Positions 1-8,906 of a stretch of 64,000 bases of DNA are shown one piece after another (within the stretch, counting starts at the first letter, position 1; each line of letters starts with the position of its first letter). The notes under the pieces were generated by a model. That model saw nothing but the letters and a program-made list of their open reading frames with translations. It searched no databases and had not been told where the DNA came from. The stretch is from an uncultured Lachnospiraceae bacterium. Lineage in GTDB: Bacteria; Bacillota; Clostridia; Lachnospirales; Lachnospiraceae. A program made the position numbers and the translations under genes. The stretch covers positions 1 to 64,000 of the forward strand of contig CAJTTT010000010.1 of NCBI GenBank assembly GCA_910579285.1. Direction: 5' to 3'.

Positions 1-347
1 GCAATATATAAAATGATGCTCATAATGAACAAATGAATATACGCTGAAATGTTGTTTAAAGCAAGACCGAGATATAATGGAACCCCGTTTGCTTTATAGA
101 CCTTTTTAATATCGCTGCTATAAATTTCAACAAGAGAGGGAGGCAGCCCAATCAACGCGCCCATTGTCACACCAAATACAGTCATTGACTGAATAAGCGT
201 GTATTTTGCTTCCGGCATAACTGATGTAAAGATACCGCCCATAATTGCGAAAAACAAAAGCGGTACGATATAGCAGGTTATAAGTAATGTCTTACTCCTT
301 ATATCCAATTTCCATTGTAAGGAAACTCCGTACAAAAATGCGCCCAT
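1..347 (-). CDS. ABC-2 type transporter permease, N-terminal part (cut by window edge)
   Basis: An open frame starts at an ATG at 347 and runs off the window. It begins MGAFLYGVSLQWKLDIRSKT and continues into a hydrophobic segment (LLITCYIVPLLFFAIMGGIF) and then a soluble stretch, as in ABC-2 membrane subunits of drug or lantibiotic exporters. The start lies 2 bp after the stop of the ATPase gene, so the two are translationally coupled. Family level only; the substrate cannot be told. Confidence 0.75.
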   Translation of the reverse strand, partial: MGAFLYGVSLQWKLDIRSKTLLITCYIVPLLFFAIMGGIFTSVMPEAKYTLIQSMTVFGVTMGALIGLPPSLVEIYSSDIKKVYKANGVPLYLGLALNNISAYIHLFIMSIILYI

Positions 348-349
348 TG

Positions 350-1159
350 TTATGCCCCCTTTGCAATTTTCATAAAGTGTTGTTCCAGTGAACCGCGGTC
401 TATCTGAATATCCAGTATGGTTTCTCCTTTTTCTTTATACTGCATAAGCAGCGGCAGTAAAGAGTCACCGATATTTTCAGATTCATATGTTTTCGTTCCG
501 TATTCGGTTTGGATGGCGATATTATAATGTTTTCCGATTGTTTTGCCTAACTGTTCGACTGTCCCAATAAAGGCAATTTTGCCACTGGAAAGAATGGCGA
601 TCCGATCACATAAATTTTCAACTTCTGTCATGTCATGGCTTGCTAATATAATTGTCTTTCCCATTGCTTTTAACTGCCGGATTTGCTCATGTAAAGATAT
701 GCGTCCCTCAACATCAAGCCCTGCGGTTGGTTCATCGAGAAACAGAATGTCTGGATTTCGTGTTAAAGCAAGCGCTAAATGGAGCCGGCGTTTTTGTCCC
801 GTTGATAATTGATAATACTGTTTTTTAGAAAATGCATAAATACCGAGAGCGTCAAGCGCTTCTTTATCAAGAGAGGTCTTATTCCATTTAGCAAACAGCT
901 TGACAGCTTCCAGCGCTTTTATATGCTCTGGTAAAGAAGCCGACTGTAACTGAATACCCAGGATTCCATTGATGACAATGTTTCCGCTGTCATATTTTCG
1001 TAAACCCTCAATGCATTCGAGAGACGTGGTTTTTCCTGCACCATTTATGCCGAGCAGAGCAAAAATTTCTCCTTGCTGTACGCAAAAATCTAAACCGTTC
1101 AGAACAACATGAGTTCCATAACTCTTTGTTAAATGACTAATTTTTATAGCTTCATTCAT
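350..1159 (-). CDS. ABC transporter ATP-binding protein (DrrA/CcmA type)
   Basis: This is the 269-residue nucleotide-binding subunit of an ABC-2 exporter. Walker A GINGAGKT is at residues 37-44, the signature LSTGQKRR near 118-125, Walker B ILFLDEPTAGLD near 137-148 and the H-loop SHD near 174. The extra C-terminal 50 residues resemble the regulatory tail of multidrug and bacteriocin-immunity ATPases. The start overlaps the upstream MerR gene by 4 bp (ATGA) and the stop is 2 bp before the permease, so regulator, ATPase and permease form one operon. Substrate unknown; export of a MerR-sensed antibiotic is an inference from the operon. Confidence 0.9.
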   Translation of the reverse strand: MNEAIKISHLTKSYGTHVVLNGLDFCVQQGEIFALLGINGAGKTTSLECIEGLRKYDSGNIVINGILGIQLQSASLPEHIKALEAVKLFAKWNKTSLDKEALDALGIYAFSKKQYYQLSTGQKRRLHLALALTRNPDILFLDEPTAGLDVEGRISLHEQIRQLKAMGKTIILASHDMTEVENLCDRIAILSSGKIAFIGTVEQLGKTIGKHYNIAIQTEYGTKTYESENIGDSLLPLLMQYKEKGETILDIQIDRGSLEQHFMKIAKGA

Positions 1160-1956
1160 TCTGTTTCCTCCTGAAATGGGTCAACGCCTAAATGTGAAAA
1201 ATAAAAGTCCAATGCCTGCCCAATATATCCGTTGGCGATTTCCTGTTTTTCCTTCCATTTCTGGTCTGCATTTTCAAATTGTCCTAATTCAATGAGTTTG
1301 GGAAGCATACTCATATCGCCGCCGGTAAAATCAGTTATCATATCCCAATAGGTTTTTGCAAAAGTCTGCCCTGCATCACTATCTGGGTGCACACCTGCAT
1401 TTTGAAGCCTTATTGCTTCGTCTTGAAGCTGCATGAAAGTGTTTATAAAAGCCATTCCGCTATCTTTATCAAAGCGGCTGCGAATATGGTCAAGCGTCTG
1501 GTCATCAAAATGTTTAATCAGCCAATAGAAATCATTTTTCATCTGCAAATTAACAATAATATCAGCATATTTTTTGAAATCAACGGACTGCATTTGAAGG
1601 ACTTCCTCCCGCAGCGCTTCCAATTCCCGCAATGATTCAGACAGGCTTTCTATTTTTTGCTTGACAGCATTTGCCTGTTCCATCAGAACTTCAGCTATTT
1701 CAGTCGGTGTATCAAGGGAAATAAGCCGGTTTTTAATATCGCCCAGAGAGAAGCCTAAATGTTTCAGGGACAAAATCTGATGAAGTTTTATGATGTCCTT
1801 ATCGGTATATAACCTGCGGCCTCCTTCACTCATGGCGGATGGGGAAAGCAGGCCCGCTTTGTCGTAGTGCTGTAAGGCCCGCACAGTGACGTCCATTTTT
1901 CTTGCAATTTCACCGACAGTCATATAACCTTGTGGTATCGCTTTATACTTATCCAT
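1156..1956 (-). CDS. MerR family regulator with a TipAS-like effector domain
   Basis: The 266-residue protein has an N-terminal winged helix-turn-helix of the MerR family (YMTVGEIARKMDVTVRALQHY, then the GGRRLYTDKDI wing), a coiled-coil dimer helix near residues 85-125, and a helical C-terminal domain of about 130 residues resembling TipAS drug-binding domains. MerR proteins twist promoters with overlong spacers when bound to ligand, and a 19-bp-spaced promoter lies directly upstream. It is first gene of the operon with the ABC exporter and so probably controls it and itself. A GAGGTGA ribosome site precedes the ATG. The ligand is unknown. Confidence 0.88.
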   Translation of the reverse strand: MDKYKAIPQGYMTVGEIARKMDVTVRALQHYDKAGLLSPSAMSEGGRRLYTDKDIIKLHQILSLKHLGFSLGDIKNRLISLDTPTEIAEVLMEQANAVKQKIESLSESLRELEALREEVLQMQSVDFKKYADIIVNLQMKNDFYWLIKHFDDQTLDHIRSRFDKDSGMAFINTFMQLQDEAIRLQNAGVHPDSDAGQTFAKTYWDMITDFTGGDMSMLPKLIELGQFENADQKWKEKQEIANGYIGQALDFYFSHLGVDPFQEETE

Positions 1957-1973
1957 GTCTCACCTCTTTGAAC

Positions 1974-2004
1974 ATTATATCTTATTACGCTGCGTCACGA
2001 GCAA
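1974..2004 (-). promoter_or_regulatory. MerR-type promoter with 19-bp spacer
   Basis: On the minus strand a -35 TTGCTC (2004-1999) and a perfect -10 TATAAT (1979-1974) are separated by 19 bp. This overlong spacing is the hallmark of MerR-activated promoters. It lies 18 bp upstream of the MerR start. The spacer is GC-rich but I could not define a clean operator dyad. Confidence 0.6.
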
Positions 2005-2058
2005 GCATTTATATAAAAATTTATGGTAAAATAAAGAAAAAAGGAAAGAAGCAATCAC

Positions 2059-2997
2059 ATGATTATAAGTGCAAGCAGGCGGACCGATATTCCCAATTAT
2101 TATTCGGAATGGTTTTATAACAGAATCAAAGAGGGATTCCTATATGTCCGCAATCCGATGAATTTCCATCAGGTCAGTGAAATCAGAATAACGCCGGACT
2201 TGGTAGACTGTATTGTGTTTTGGACAAAAAATCCTCTGCCGATGATGGACAGGCTGGAAGAGCTAAAGGCATATCCCTACTATTTTCAGTTTACGCTTAC
2301 AGGGTACGGGAACGATGTGGAGATAAATCTGCCCGACAAAAAGACATCCATCATTCCGGCATTTCGGGAATTATCAGAAAGAATCGGCAGGGAAAAAGTG
2401 ATCTGGCGGTACGATCCGATTTTCTTTACAGGCAGGTATACGGCGCAGTATCACTTGAAAGCATTCAGAAATATTGCAGAGGCGTTAAGTGGATACACCG
2501 AAAAATGTGTGATCAGCTTTTTGGACATGTATTCTAAAAACAGAAAACAGATGGAGCGCTTATCATATTACGATCTGGATGAAATCGAACTGAGAAAGTT
2601 TGCAGGAGAACTGAGCAGGATTGCGGATGATAATCATATGGCAATTGGCAGCTGCGCAGAAAAGATAGATTTGGAGGACTGCAAAATTGCACATAATTGT
2701 TGTATTGATAAGCTGCTGATTGAAAAAATAACAGGGTATAGAATGAAAGGCGGCAAAGATAAAAATCAGCGCATGGAATGCGGGTGTATGGAAAGTATTG
2801 AGATCGGTGCATATCATACATGCAAAAATGGATGTGCATATTGTTATGCAAATGCCAGTGCAAAAAGGGTAGAGTGGAATGCATCTAAATATGATCCTTC
2901 ATCGCCGCTCCTGTGCAGTCATGTGGAAACGGAGGACAGGATTCATCTGAGGAAGGTTACCTCATTAAAAGAAACACAGTTTACCCTGCCTCTCTAA
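2059..2997 (+). CDS. DUF1848 family protein, radical-SAM-like cysteine motif near the C-terminus
   Basis: The 312-residue protein matches the DUF1848 family by its opening MIISASRRTDIPNYYSEWF, the WTKNP motif and the arrangement of conserved blocks. No biochemical role is firmly known to me. A cysteine cluster reads CKNGCAYC at residues 255-262 (C255, C259, C262), which is the CX3CX2C spacing of radical SAM iron-sulfur proteins, but located near the C-terminus. Further cysteines precede it (CGC). A ribosome site AAAGGAAAG precedes the ATG. The gene converges on the YesN-like regulator with only 5 bp between stops. Confidence 0.8.
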   Translation: MIISASRRTDIPNYYSEWFYNRIKEGFLYVRNPMNFHQVSEIRITPDLVDCIVFWTKNPLPMMDRLEELKAYPYYFQFTLTGYGNDVEINLPDKKTSIIPAFRELSERIGREKVIWRYDPIFFTGRYTAQYHLKAFRNIAEALSGYTEKCVISFLDMYSKNRKQMERLSYYDLDEIELRKFAGELSRIADDNHMAIGSCAEKIDLEDCKIAHNCCIDKLLIEKITGYRMKGGKDKNQRMECGCMESIEIGAYHTCKNGCAYCYANASAKRVEWNASKYDPSSPLLCSHVETEDRIHLRKVTSLKETQFTLPL

Positions 2998-3002
2998 TCG
3001 TC

Positions 3003-4499
3003 TCAGCCCTCTGGATTGCGGTATTCGGAAGGACTGACGCCCACAAGCTTCTTGAACATAGAAGAAAAATAGGTAGCGTCATGGTATCCGACCATTTCCG
3101 AGACGGCATAAATATAGATATCCGTACTGCGCAGCAGTTCCTTCGCTCTGTTGATGCGGAACTGGTTGATATAGTCGGTGAGGGAAATGCCGGCCGCTTT
3201 TTTAAAGGTGCGGCTTAAGTGGGAGGCAGATATATGCAGTGCATCTGCGATCTGTTCCAGGGACAGGTCCGTGGCAATGTTTTCTTCAATATATTTCATG
3301 GCCTTTTCCGCGAGCTGGCCCTGTATGCCGGCAGCGTCCTGGAGGCTCAGCTTCAGCGTATGGAACATTTCCGTGACGGCCTGCTCCAGCGTGAAGATAT
3401 CGTTAGCCAGACGGATGGTATTCAGATATTCCGCGTCGAGACTGCCCGATTTTTTGATCGTAATGCGGGAACAGATGTAATAGATCTGGGCGCAGATTGT
3501 CTTGACATCCTGTGCGTTGACAAAGTTCTGCTTGAATTTAGCAAATAGGTTCATCAGCAGAGTTTCCGCGTCCCGGAACTGCCAGTCTAACAGCAGATTT
3601 TCAAACTGGAACAGATCCAGTGAATTTTCTGCGGTCAGATCGCAGTCCTCATTCAGCTCTTCTGAAAAGAAGGACACATTATTCTCCGCATAGAAGTTCA
3701 GAGTCAGCGCGCGGATGGCTTCTGTGACAGCCTGCTGGAAACAGGCTGGGGTATCGTGGAAACGACTGATGCCGACAGAAATTTCCCTGGAATCCAGCAT
3801 TCTCGTAATGGCTTCGATCTCGCAGCAGTTCTGGAGAACGGATTCCAAATCATTGTAAAGATAGACGACAATAATCAAATTGTTGTATCTGTAACAGCAG
3901 GCCTCTTTCTTTTCATCCATTATGATCTTTTTTAAAGAGCGGATGTCCTCATGGTAAGGAATCAGCCGGAAGGCCGCGACATAATAGCCTGTCAGAGAGA
4001 GGCCGTATTTGTGCAGTTTTTCTGCGAACTGGGGCTGATAGGGATGGTCGGTCATTTCCAGCAGAAACTGTTCTTTCAAAAAAGCAGTTTCTTCTCTGGC
4101 GATGTTGTTCGTATGCCTGGAGGTGGCAAGCTGGCTCTGCGCCGCCTGCACGGCTTCAAACAGTTCCTTTTTGTTGGTGGGTTTCAGGATAAAGGCAGAT
4201 ACATTATAGCGGATGGCGGTTTTGGCGTACTCAAAATCCGCATAGCCGGTTAACAGGATCACTTTCTTTTCGGGACAGTTTTCGAATACATATTTTGCGA
4301 CTTCCAATCCGTCCGCCTCGGGCATTCGGATGTCCGTTATGATGATATCCGCCTCGTGCTTCTTCAAAAAGGCAATGGCTTCCAGACCGTCGCTGGCAGT
4401 GCCTGCCACCTCACAGTCTATGGTATTCCAGTTCATAAATTCAGCGATTCCCTTGCGCATGGTGGATTCGTCATCCACAATCAGAAGTTTAAATGTCAT
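3003..4499 (-). CDS. YesN-type response regulator (receiver plus AraC-type DNA-binding domain)
   Basis: This is a 498-residue regulator. The receiver domain (LLIVDDEST, then DIIITDIRMPEADG with the phosphoacceptor Asp, and KPT) fills the first 120 residues. A middle region of about 250 residues follows, then two AraC helix-turn-helix motifs at the C-terminus (LSLEQIADALHISASHLSRT and the YHDATYFSSMFKKLVGVSPSEYR block). The start at 4499 is chosen because its ATGA overlaps the stop of the sensor kinase; an upstream ATG at 4541 lies inside the kinase and lacks a ribosome site. It probably controls the divergent sugar importer at 6573 onward. Confidence 0.92.
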   Translation of the reverse strand: MTFKLLIVDDESTMRKGIAEFMNWNTIDCEVAGTASDGLEAIAFLKKHEADIIITDIRMPEADGLEVAKYVFENCPEKKVILLTGYADFEYAKTAIRYNVSAFILKPTNKKELFEAVQAAQSQLATSRHTNNIAREETAFLKEQFLLEMTDHPYQPQFAEKLHKYGLSLTGYYVAAFRLIPYHEDIRSLKKIIMDEKKEACCYRYNNLIIVVYLYNDLESVLQNCCEIEAITRMLDSREISVGISRFHDTPACFQQAVTEAIRALTLNFYAENNVSFFSEELNEDCDLTAENSLDLFQFENLLLDWQFRDAETLLMNLFAKFKQNFVNAQDVKTICAQIYYICSRITIKKSGSLDAEYLNTIRLANDIFTLEQAVTEMFHTLKLSLQDAAGIQGQLAEKAMKYIEENIATDLSLEQIADALHISASHLSRTFKKAAGISLTDYINQFRINRAKELLRSTDIYIYAVSEMVGYHDATYFSSMFKKLVGVSPSEYRNPEG

Positions 4500-6274
4500 A
4501 ATTTCTCCATTCTTGGAAGCCGGAACGAAATAGTGGTGCATAAATTGGGTACACTTTCTATTTGAATCCGGGCTTTTTCTCCGAAGAGCAGTTCCAGCCG
4601 CTTATCCAGATTCCGCAGTCCAATGTGGGTGTGTGAATCCTCCGCAGAGGAGGAGATCGTGCGGACATCGGGAATCTCGGTGAAACCGATGCCGTTATCA
4701 ATGATGGCGATTTCCATTTCCGATTCTTGGCCGTCTGTGGGCGTGAGGGGAACGATCTGTATGATCAGCTTTCCCTTTCCCTTCTTGGGCTCTAAGCCGT
4801 GGATGATGGCATTTTCCACAAGAGGCTGGATGCAGAAGCAGGGAACCGGACATTTCATCAGCTCATCTGGAATCTGTATGACACAGTCGATGCGGTCTTC
4901 AAAACGGCGTTGCTGCAGATAAATATAAAATTTCACATAATCCATTTCCTTTTCCAGCTCTATAAAATCGGTTTCCTTCGACAGGGTATTCGCCTTTAAA
5001 AGTTCCCCGAGGGAAATAACCATCTGGTAGATTTCTTCGTTATGAATGATCTGGGCCTTCCACGCGATGGTATTGAGCACATTAAAGAGAAAATGTGGAT
5101 TCATCTGGGACTGCAGCGCCCGGATTTCCGCATTTTTGAGCGACAGCTGTTTCTGAAAATTATCTGTATAGTAAGTGTCGAGCTGCTGCAGCATCTGGTT
5201 AAAGGAATCTGCCCATATCTTAAATTCGTGGTACATTTTCATGGGTGGAAGCTTCGAGCTTGTCCCGGCAGAAATCTGGTTGATATGGTAGATCATCCGC
5301 CTGATCGGGGCGGTGATCATCTGGCTGATAAATATGGCTGCGGCAAGAGCGATCAAAATGGTGAGAACCAGAAACAGCAGATAGGTTTCCAGTGTGCTGT
5401 TCAGGTCTTCCAGCAAAAGGTCTTTAGGCGCGATGACAGCGGAGGTGAGTCCCAGACCCGAGAGACGCTCTGAGGCCGCAAAGTAGTGTTCCCCATTAAG
5501 AATCTCCTCATGGAAAGCGGTGTGCCGGGAAGCAGGAGCAAAAGAGCGGGTAGCCAGTTCCAGGCACTCTTCCTTCAGGTCATCGTTTGATACAAGTGTC
5601 ATTTCATCATTATAGAGGCTGATGAACCAGGAGGGGTCAAGGCCTTCCACGCAATACTGCATCCATTTCTGGCGGTTAATTTTAATAAAGAAGGTTCCCA
5701 TATAGCAGCCGCTGTTGCCGTTAAAGAGATTACGGATAAAATAAACGCTGTTTTCATCGGAGGGCAGCATCCGGCACATAAAATTGGTGCGTGTTTTGTC
5801 AAGGCCGGCAAGCAGGGCCTTATTCTGCTCCTCGTAGGGCGCAAAGGAGCCGGAGGTATAGATATGAAACAGGGTGTCATCCTTACTGATAATAAAGATG
5901 GAATCTGTGAAATTGTGGCTGGCAATGGAAGTCCTGTGATACATGGAGGACATCTGCTTTTCAATGGCCAGTTTTGTGTCGTAACCGATCTGGGAGGAGT
6001 CGGGGGACTCCAGCGTGTTTAGAAGAAGCGTGTCGGACAAAAACAGCGGCGCCACAGAGTCCACGGCCGCAATCTGGTCGGAAATCTTCTGGTTAACCTG
6101 GCTGAGCTGGGAAGTAAAGGACTTTTCATAGTGCTCCATCAGGATGTCCGCAGTTTTACTGTAATAAAGGACTCCCGAAAATATCAGAATAACCGTTACG
6201 GTCAAACAGATTGTCATGGTAATAAACATGCGAAGGGATATGATCTTGTGTGTGGTCTGCTGTTTCTTTTTCAT
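4496..6274 (-). CDS. YesM-type sensor histidine kinase
   Basis: The 592-residue membrane kinase partners the YesN-type regulator overlapping its 3' end. A first transmembrane helix is at about residues 12-34, an extracellular sensing region runs to about 295, a second helix (LLFLVLTILIALAAAIFIS) is followed by HAMP, and the His_kinase domain carries the phosphoacceptor His in SQMNPHFLFN. The ATPase domain has NAIIHGLEPK and GIGLxN-like boxes (HIGLRNLDKRLELL). Kinases of this family sense sugars or their binding proteins in Firmicutes. It is divergent from the binding-protein gene, which fits local control of carbohydrate import. Confidence 0.92.
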   Translation of the reverse strand: MKKKQQTTHKIISLRMFITMTICLTVTVILIFSGVLYYSKTADILMEHYEKSFTSQLSQVNQKISDQIAAVDSVAPLFLSDTLLLNTLESPDSSQIGYDTKLAIEKQMSSMYHRTSIASHNFTDSIFIISKDDTLFHIYTSGSFAPYEEQNKALLAGLDKTRTNFMCRMLPSDENSVYFIRNLFNGNSGCYMGTFFIKINRQKWMQYCVEGLDPSWFISLYNDEMTLVSNDDLKEECLELATRSFAPASRHTAFHEEILNGEHYFAASERLSGLGLTSAVIAPKDLLLEDLNSTLETYLLFLVLTILIALAAAIFISQMITAPIRRMIYHINQISAGTSSKLPPMKMYHEFKIWADSFNQMLQQLDTYYTDNFQKQLSLKNAEIRALQSQMNPHFLFNVLNTIAWKAQIIHNEEIYQMVISLGELLKANTLSKETDFIELEKEMDYVKFYIYLQQRRFEDRIDCVIQIPDELMKCPVPCFCIQPLVENAIIHGLEPKKGKGKLIIQIVPLTPTDGQESEMEIAIIDNGIGFTEIPDVRTISSSAEDSHTHIGLRNLDKRLELLFGEKARIQIESVPNLCTTISFRLPRMEKL

Positions 6275-6572
6275 GTGCTTATCATCTCACATTTATGGTG
6301 CCCCTTCAATGCGCTTTGTATGAGTCAGCAAGATTTTTAAAGAAGAAAGCATCATAGTAAAAGAATGCCTTTCAGACTGCTGTTTTTGGATCAAAATGGG
6401 GGAGAAAATGATAAAATAATGGAATATTGCAGCAAGGCATTTTATTCAAATAACAGGCTGGCCGGGATACAATTTCCTTATCACAACACAGTAATGCATA
6501 CAAGGGATTTGTGTCAGCGCGCTGCCGGGCACAGACTGGAGAAAAAGGCAGTGCAGAAATGAGGGAAAACAT

Positions 6573-7949
6573 ATGAAAAAGAAGACAGGAAACAGAATGT
6601 TAGGTCTGGCAATGAGCGGCCTGATGGCGCTGGGGCTGACGGCCTGCGGAAACACCGGGGGCGGTGAAAGCGCTGCTGCAGATCAGACCAAGCCGGAAGA
6701 GACGGCGCAGAGCACAGAGGCGTCCTCCGACGAAAAGATTGTGCTGGATGTGATCAATTATCATGTGGGTACAGACTATGCGGCGGAGTATTATTCGTAT
6801 CTCTTTGAGGCCTTCCAGCAGACAGAAGAAGGCAAAAACGTGGAATTTCATTTTGAGGAGATACCGACTACAGACGCTTTTAACCAGAAAATCAAACTGC
6901 TGATCTCCAGCGGGGATCTTCCGGATATCGTGTTCAACGGCGGCAACAATATCACAGAGCTGGCTGCGAAATCCGGCAAAGTTGCGGATCTGACACCGTA
7001 TTTTGATGCGGACCCGGAGTGGGAAGCCTTATTCGATGAGACGTCGCTGGAGTTCAATATGGTGGACGGAAAGATTTACGGCGTGCCGGTTTCCAAGGAA
7101 ATCTCTTATATCTACTACAACAAGGACTTGTTCGCACAGGCGGGCATTGAGGCGCCGGAAGTGGCCTATGCGGACTGGAACGCGTTTTTTGAAGCCTGCG
7201 ACAAACTGAAGGTTGCCGGGATCACGCCGGTAGGTATGGACACGGCGGATTCGGGCTGGCTGACCAATCTGTGGATGAGCGCGCTGATCGGTACAAACGG
7301 AGACGCGGGAAACCAGTGGATGAACAGCATGTATCCGACGGACTTTAATACACCCGAGGTCGTTGCGGCGGCAGAAACGGTGCAGAAAATGTTCCAGGAA
7401 TATACTACGGCGGATGCAGTGGGCGGCAAATATGACCCGATGGCGACCCATTTCTTCAACGGTGAAGTGGCAATGTTCCCCAACGGCCCGTGGATGATCC
7501 CTGATTTCTCTGAGACAGAGAAAGCGCCGGAAGGATTTTATGATAAGGTTGGCATTATGCTGATGCCCGGAAACGGCATGGAGATGGTACCTACACCCGG
7601 TGATATGGTGGGCGCTTCCGAGGAGGAGAAGATCAAGGCGGCAGTCGATTTCCTGAAATTTGAGACAAAGCCCGAGAACCAGATCAAGGCGCTGGAGATG
7701 ACAGGTTTACAGCCGGTATCCAATGGTCTGGAGATTCCCGCTACTTTGATAGAAAGCGACCCGTTAATGGCGCAGGTGCTGGAGATTCAGGACAAGGCGG
7801 AAGTCACTTACGGACAGAATCAGGCTTACTGGTATCAGAACACAATAGATACGTTTTCCACAGAACTTCCCGAACTTGCTTACGGAAATATCACGCCGGA
7901 AGAGTTTTGCGAAAAACTGTCTGAATCAGCGAAGAAAAATCAGGAATAA
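6573..7949 (+). CDS. Extracellular sugar-binding lipoprotein (ABC importer, family 1)
   Basis: A 458-residue binding protein. A lipoprotein signal peptide ends in the lipobox LTAC with Cys25, followed by a low-complexity linker rich in Ala, Glu and Ser. The mature part has the family 1 solute-binding signature (YYNKDLFAQAGI, GEVAMFPNGPWMI). It is membrane-tethered and delivers an oligosaccharide to the two permeases that follow. The ATP hydrolysing subunit is not encoded here, as usual for Firmicutes that share one MsmX-type ATPase. A hairpin follows the stop, which would allow higher expression of this gene than of the permeases. Ligand probably a GH65-type disaccharide by context. Confidence 0.92.
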   Translation: MKKKTGNRMLGLAMSGLMALGLTACGNTGGGESAAADQTKPEETAQSTEASSDEKIVLDVINYHVGTDYAAEYYSYLFEAFQQTEEGKNVEFHFEEIPTTDAFNQKIKLLISSGDLPDIVFNGGNNITELAAKSGKVADLTPYFDADPEWEALFDETSLEFNMVDGKIYGVPVSKEISYIYYNKDLFAQAGIEAPEVAYADWNAFFEACDKLKVAGITPVGMDTADSGWLTNLWMSALIGTNGDAGNQWMNSMYPTDFNTPEVVAAAETVQKMFQEYTTADAVGGKYDPMATHFFNGEVAMFPNGPWMIPDFSETEKAPEGFYDKVGIMLMPGNGMEMVPTPGDMVGASEEEKIKAAVDFLKFETKPENQIKALEMTGLQPVSNGLEIPATLIESDPLMAQVLEIQDKAEVTYGQNQAYWYQNTIDTFSTELPELAYGNITPEEFCEKLSESAKKNQE

Positions 7950-7956
7950 GGTATGG

Positions 7957-7987
7957 CGGGGGCTGCTTTGACAGCCCTCTCCTTTTT
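7957..7987 (+). terminator. Partial terminator or processing hairpin after the binding-protein gene
   Basis: GGGCTG and CAGCCC form a stem with loop CTTTGA, followed shortly by CTCCTTTTT. It lies between the binding protein and first permease, where many sugar ABC operons have an attenuating stem-loop. Confidence 0.6.
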
Positions 7988-8018
7988 AGAAAAATAACAG
8001 GTCGGGAGGAGGAAGACC

Positions 8019-8906
8019 ATGAGAATAAAAAATAAGGGGCTGTGGATTACCCTGTTTACCGCACCGTGTATGCTGCTGTTTGCCCTTGTCTACGCAGCGC
8101 CCATTGTGACGGTACTGTATACCTCTCTGTGTAATTACACCACTTTTTCCCCGCCGGAGTTTGCGGGACTTAAGAATTTTGTGACAATTTTCGGGGATGA
8201 GGGGTTTCGGGTTTCCATTAAGAATACGTTGTTGTGGGTGGTGCTGCAATCCACATTCCATGTGACGCTGGGTCTTGCGATGGCGCTGGTGCTCAGAAGG
8301 AAGCCGAAGGGCTGGAAGGTTGTGCGCACGGCCTATATGATTCCCAATATTGTGCCTACGGCGGCGACGGGTGTGATGTTCACCCTGCTGTTAAACCCAA
8401 GCTTTGGGGTGGTAAAGCCGCTGTGGGAAAAGCTTGGCTTTGATATGGGGCAGGTGCCCAATCTGTTTGGCAATTCCAAATATGCATTCTGGACAGTCAC
8501 CTTTACATGGATCCTGTATTCCGGCTTTAACACGATTATTTTTCTGGCGGAAATGGGGGCTGTGGATCAGGAAATTTATGAGGCCGCCCGGGTGGACGGG
8601 GCGAAGCCCTGGCAGGTGGATCGGTATATCACGCTGCCGCTGATGAAAAACATTTTCGGCACCTGTGTCACCCTTGCTTCCGTGGCAATGGTGTCCCAGT
8701 TTGACATTATCTATATGACTACGAAGGGCGGGCCGGGCAGCAGTACCTTAAACCTGCCGATTTACCTGTATAAGGCGGCAACTCTGGAAAACAACTACGG
8801 CAAAGCCAACGCCGTGGGCGTGGTTCAGATTGTAATCGGCATTTCATTGGTGCTGCTCATACAGAGACTGTTTATGACAAAAGCCGGGGAGGAGGATGAA
8901 AGATAG
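8019..8906 (+). CDS. Carbohydrate ABC importer permease, MalF/UgpA type
   Basis: This 295-residue protein has six predicted membrane segments, the first at about residues 10-32, and the cytoplasmic EAA loop YEAARVDGAKPWQVDRYITL near 187-206 that docks the ATPase. The ribosome site GGGAGGAGG precedes the ATG. The stop is directly followed by the second permease start, so the two half-channels are translationally coupled and form a heterodimer. Specificity cannot be read from the sequence; the GH65 enzyme downstream suggests an alpha-glucosyl disaccharide. Confidence 0.92.
   Translation: MRIKNKGLWITLFTAPCMLLFALVYAAPIVTVLYTSLCNYTTFSPPEFAGLKNFVTIFGDEGFRVSIKNTLLWVVLQSTFHVTLGLAMALVLRRKPKGWKVVRTAYMIPNIVPTAATGVMFTLLLNPSFGVVKPLWEKLGFDMGQVPNLFGNSKYAFWTVTFTWILYSGFNTIIFLAEMGAVDQEIYEAARVDGAKPWQVDRYITLPLMKNIFGTCVTLASVAMVSQFDIIYMTTKGGPGSSTLNLPIYLYKAATLENNYGKANAVGVVQIVIGISLVLLIQRLFMTKAGEEDER

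Noticed and set aside
5042..5473. Open frame opposite the YesM kinase
   Set aside because: Composition follows the sense gene's codon pattern and no domain is seen.
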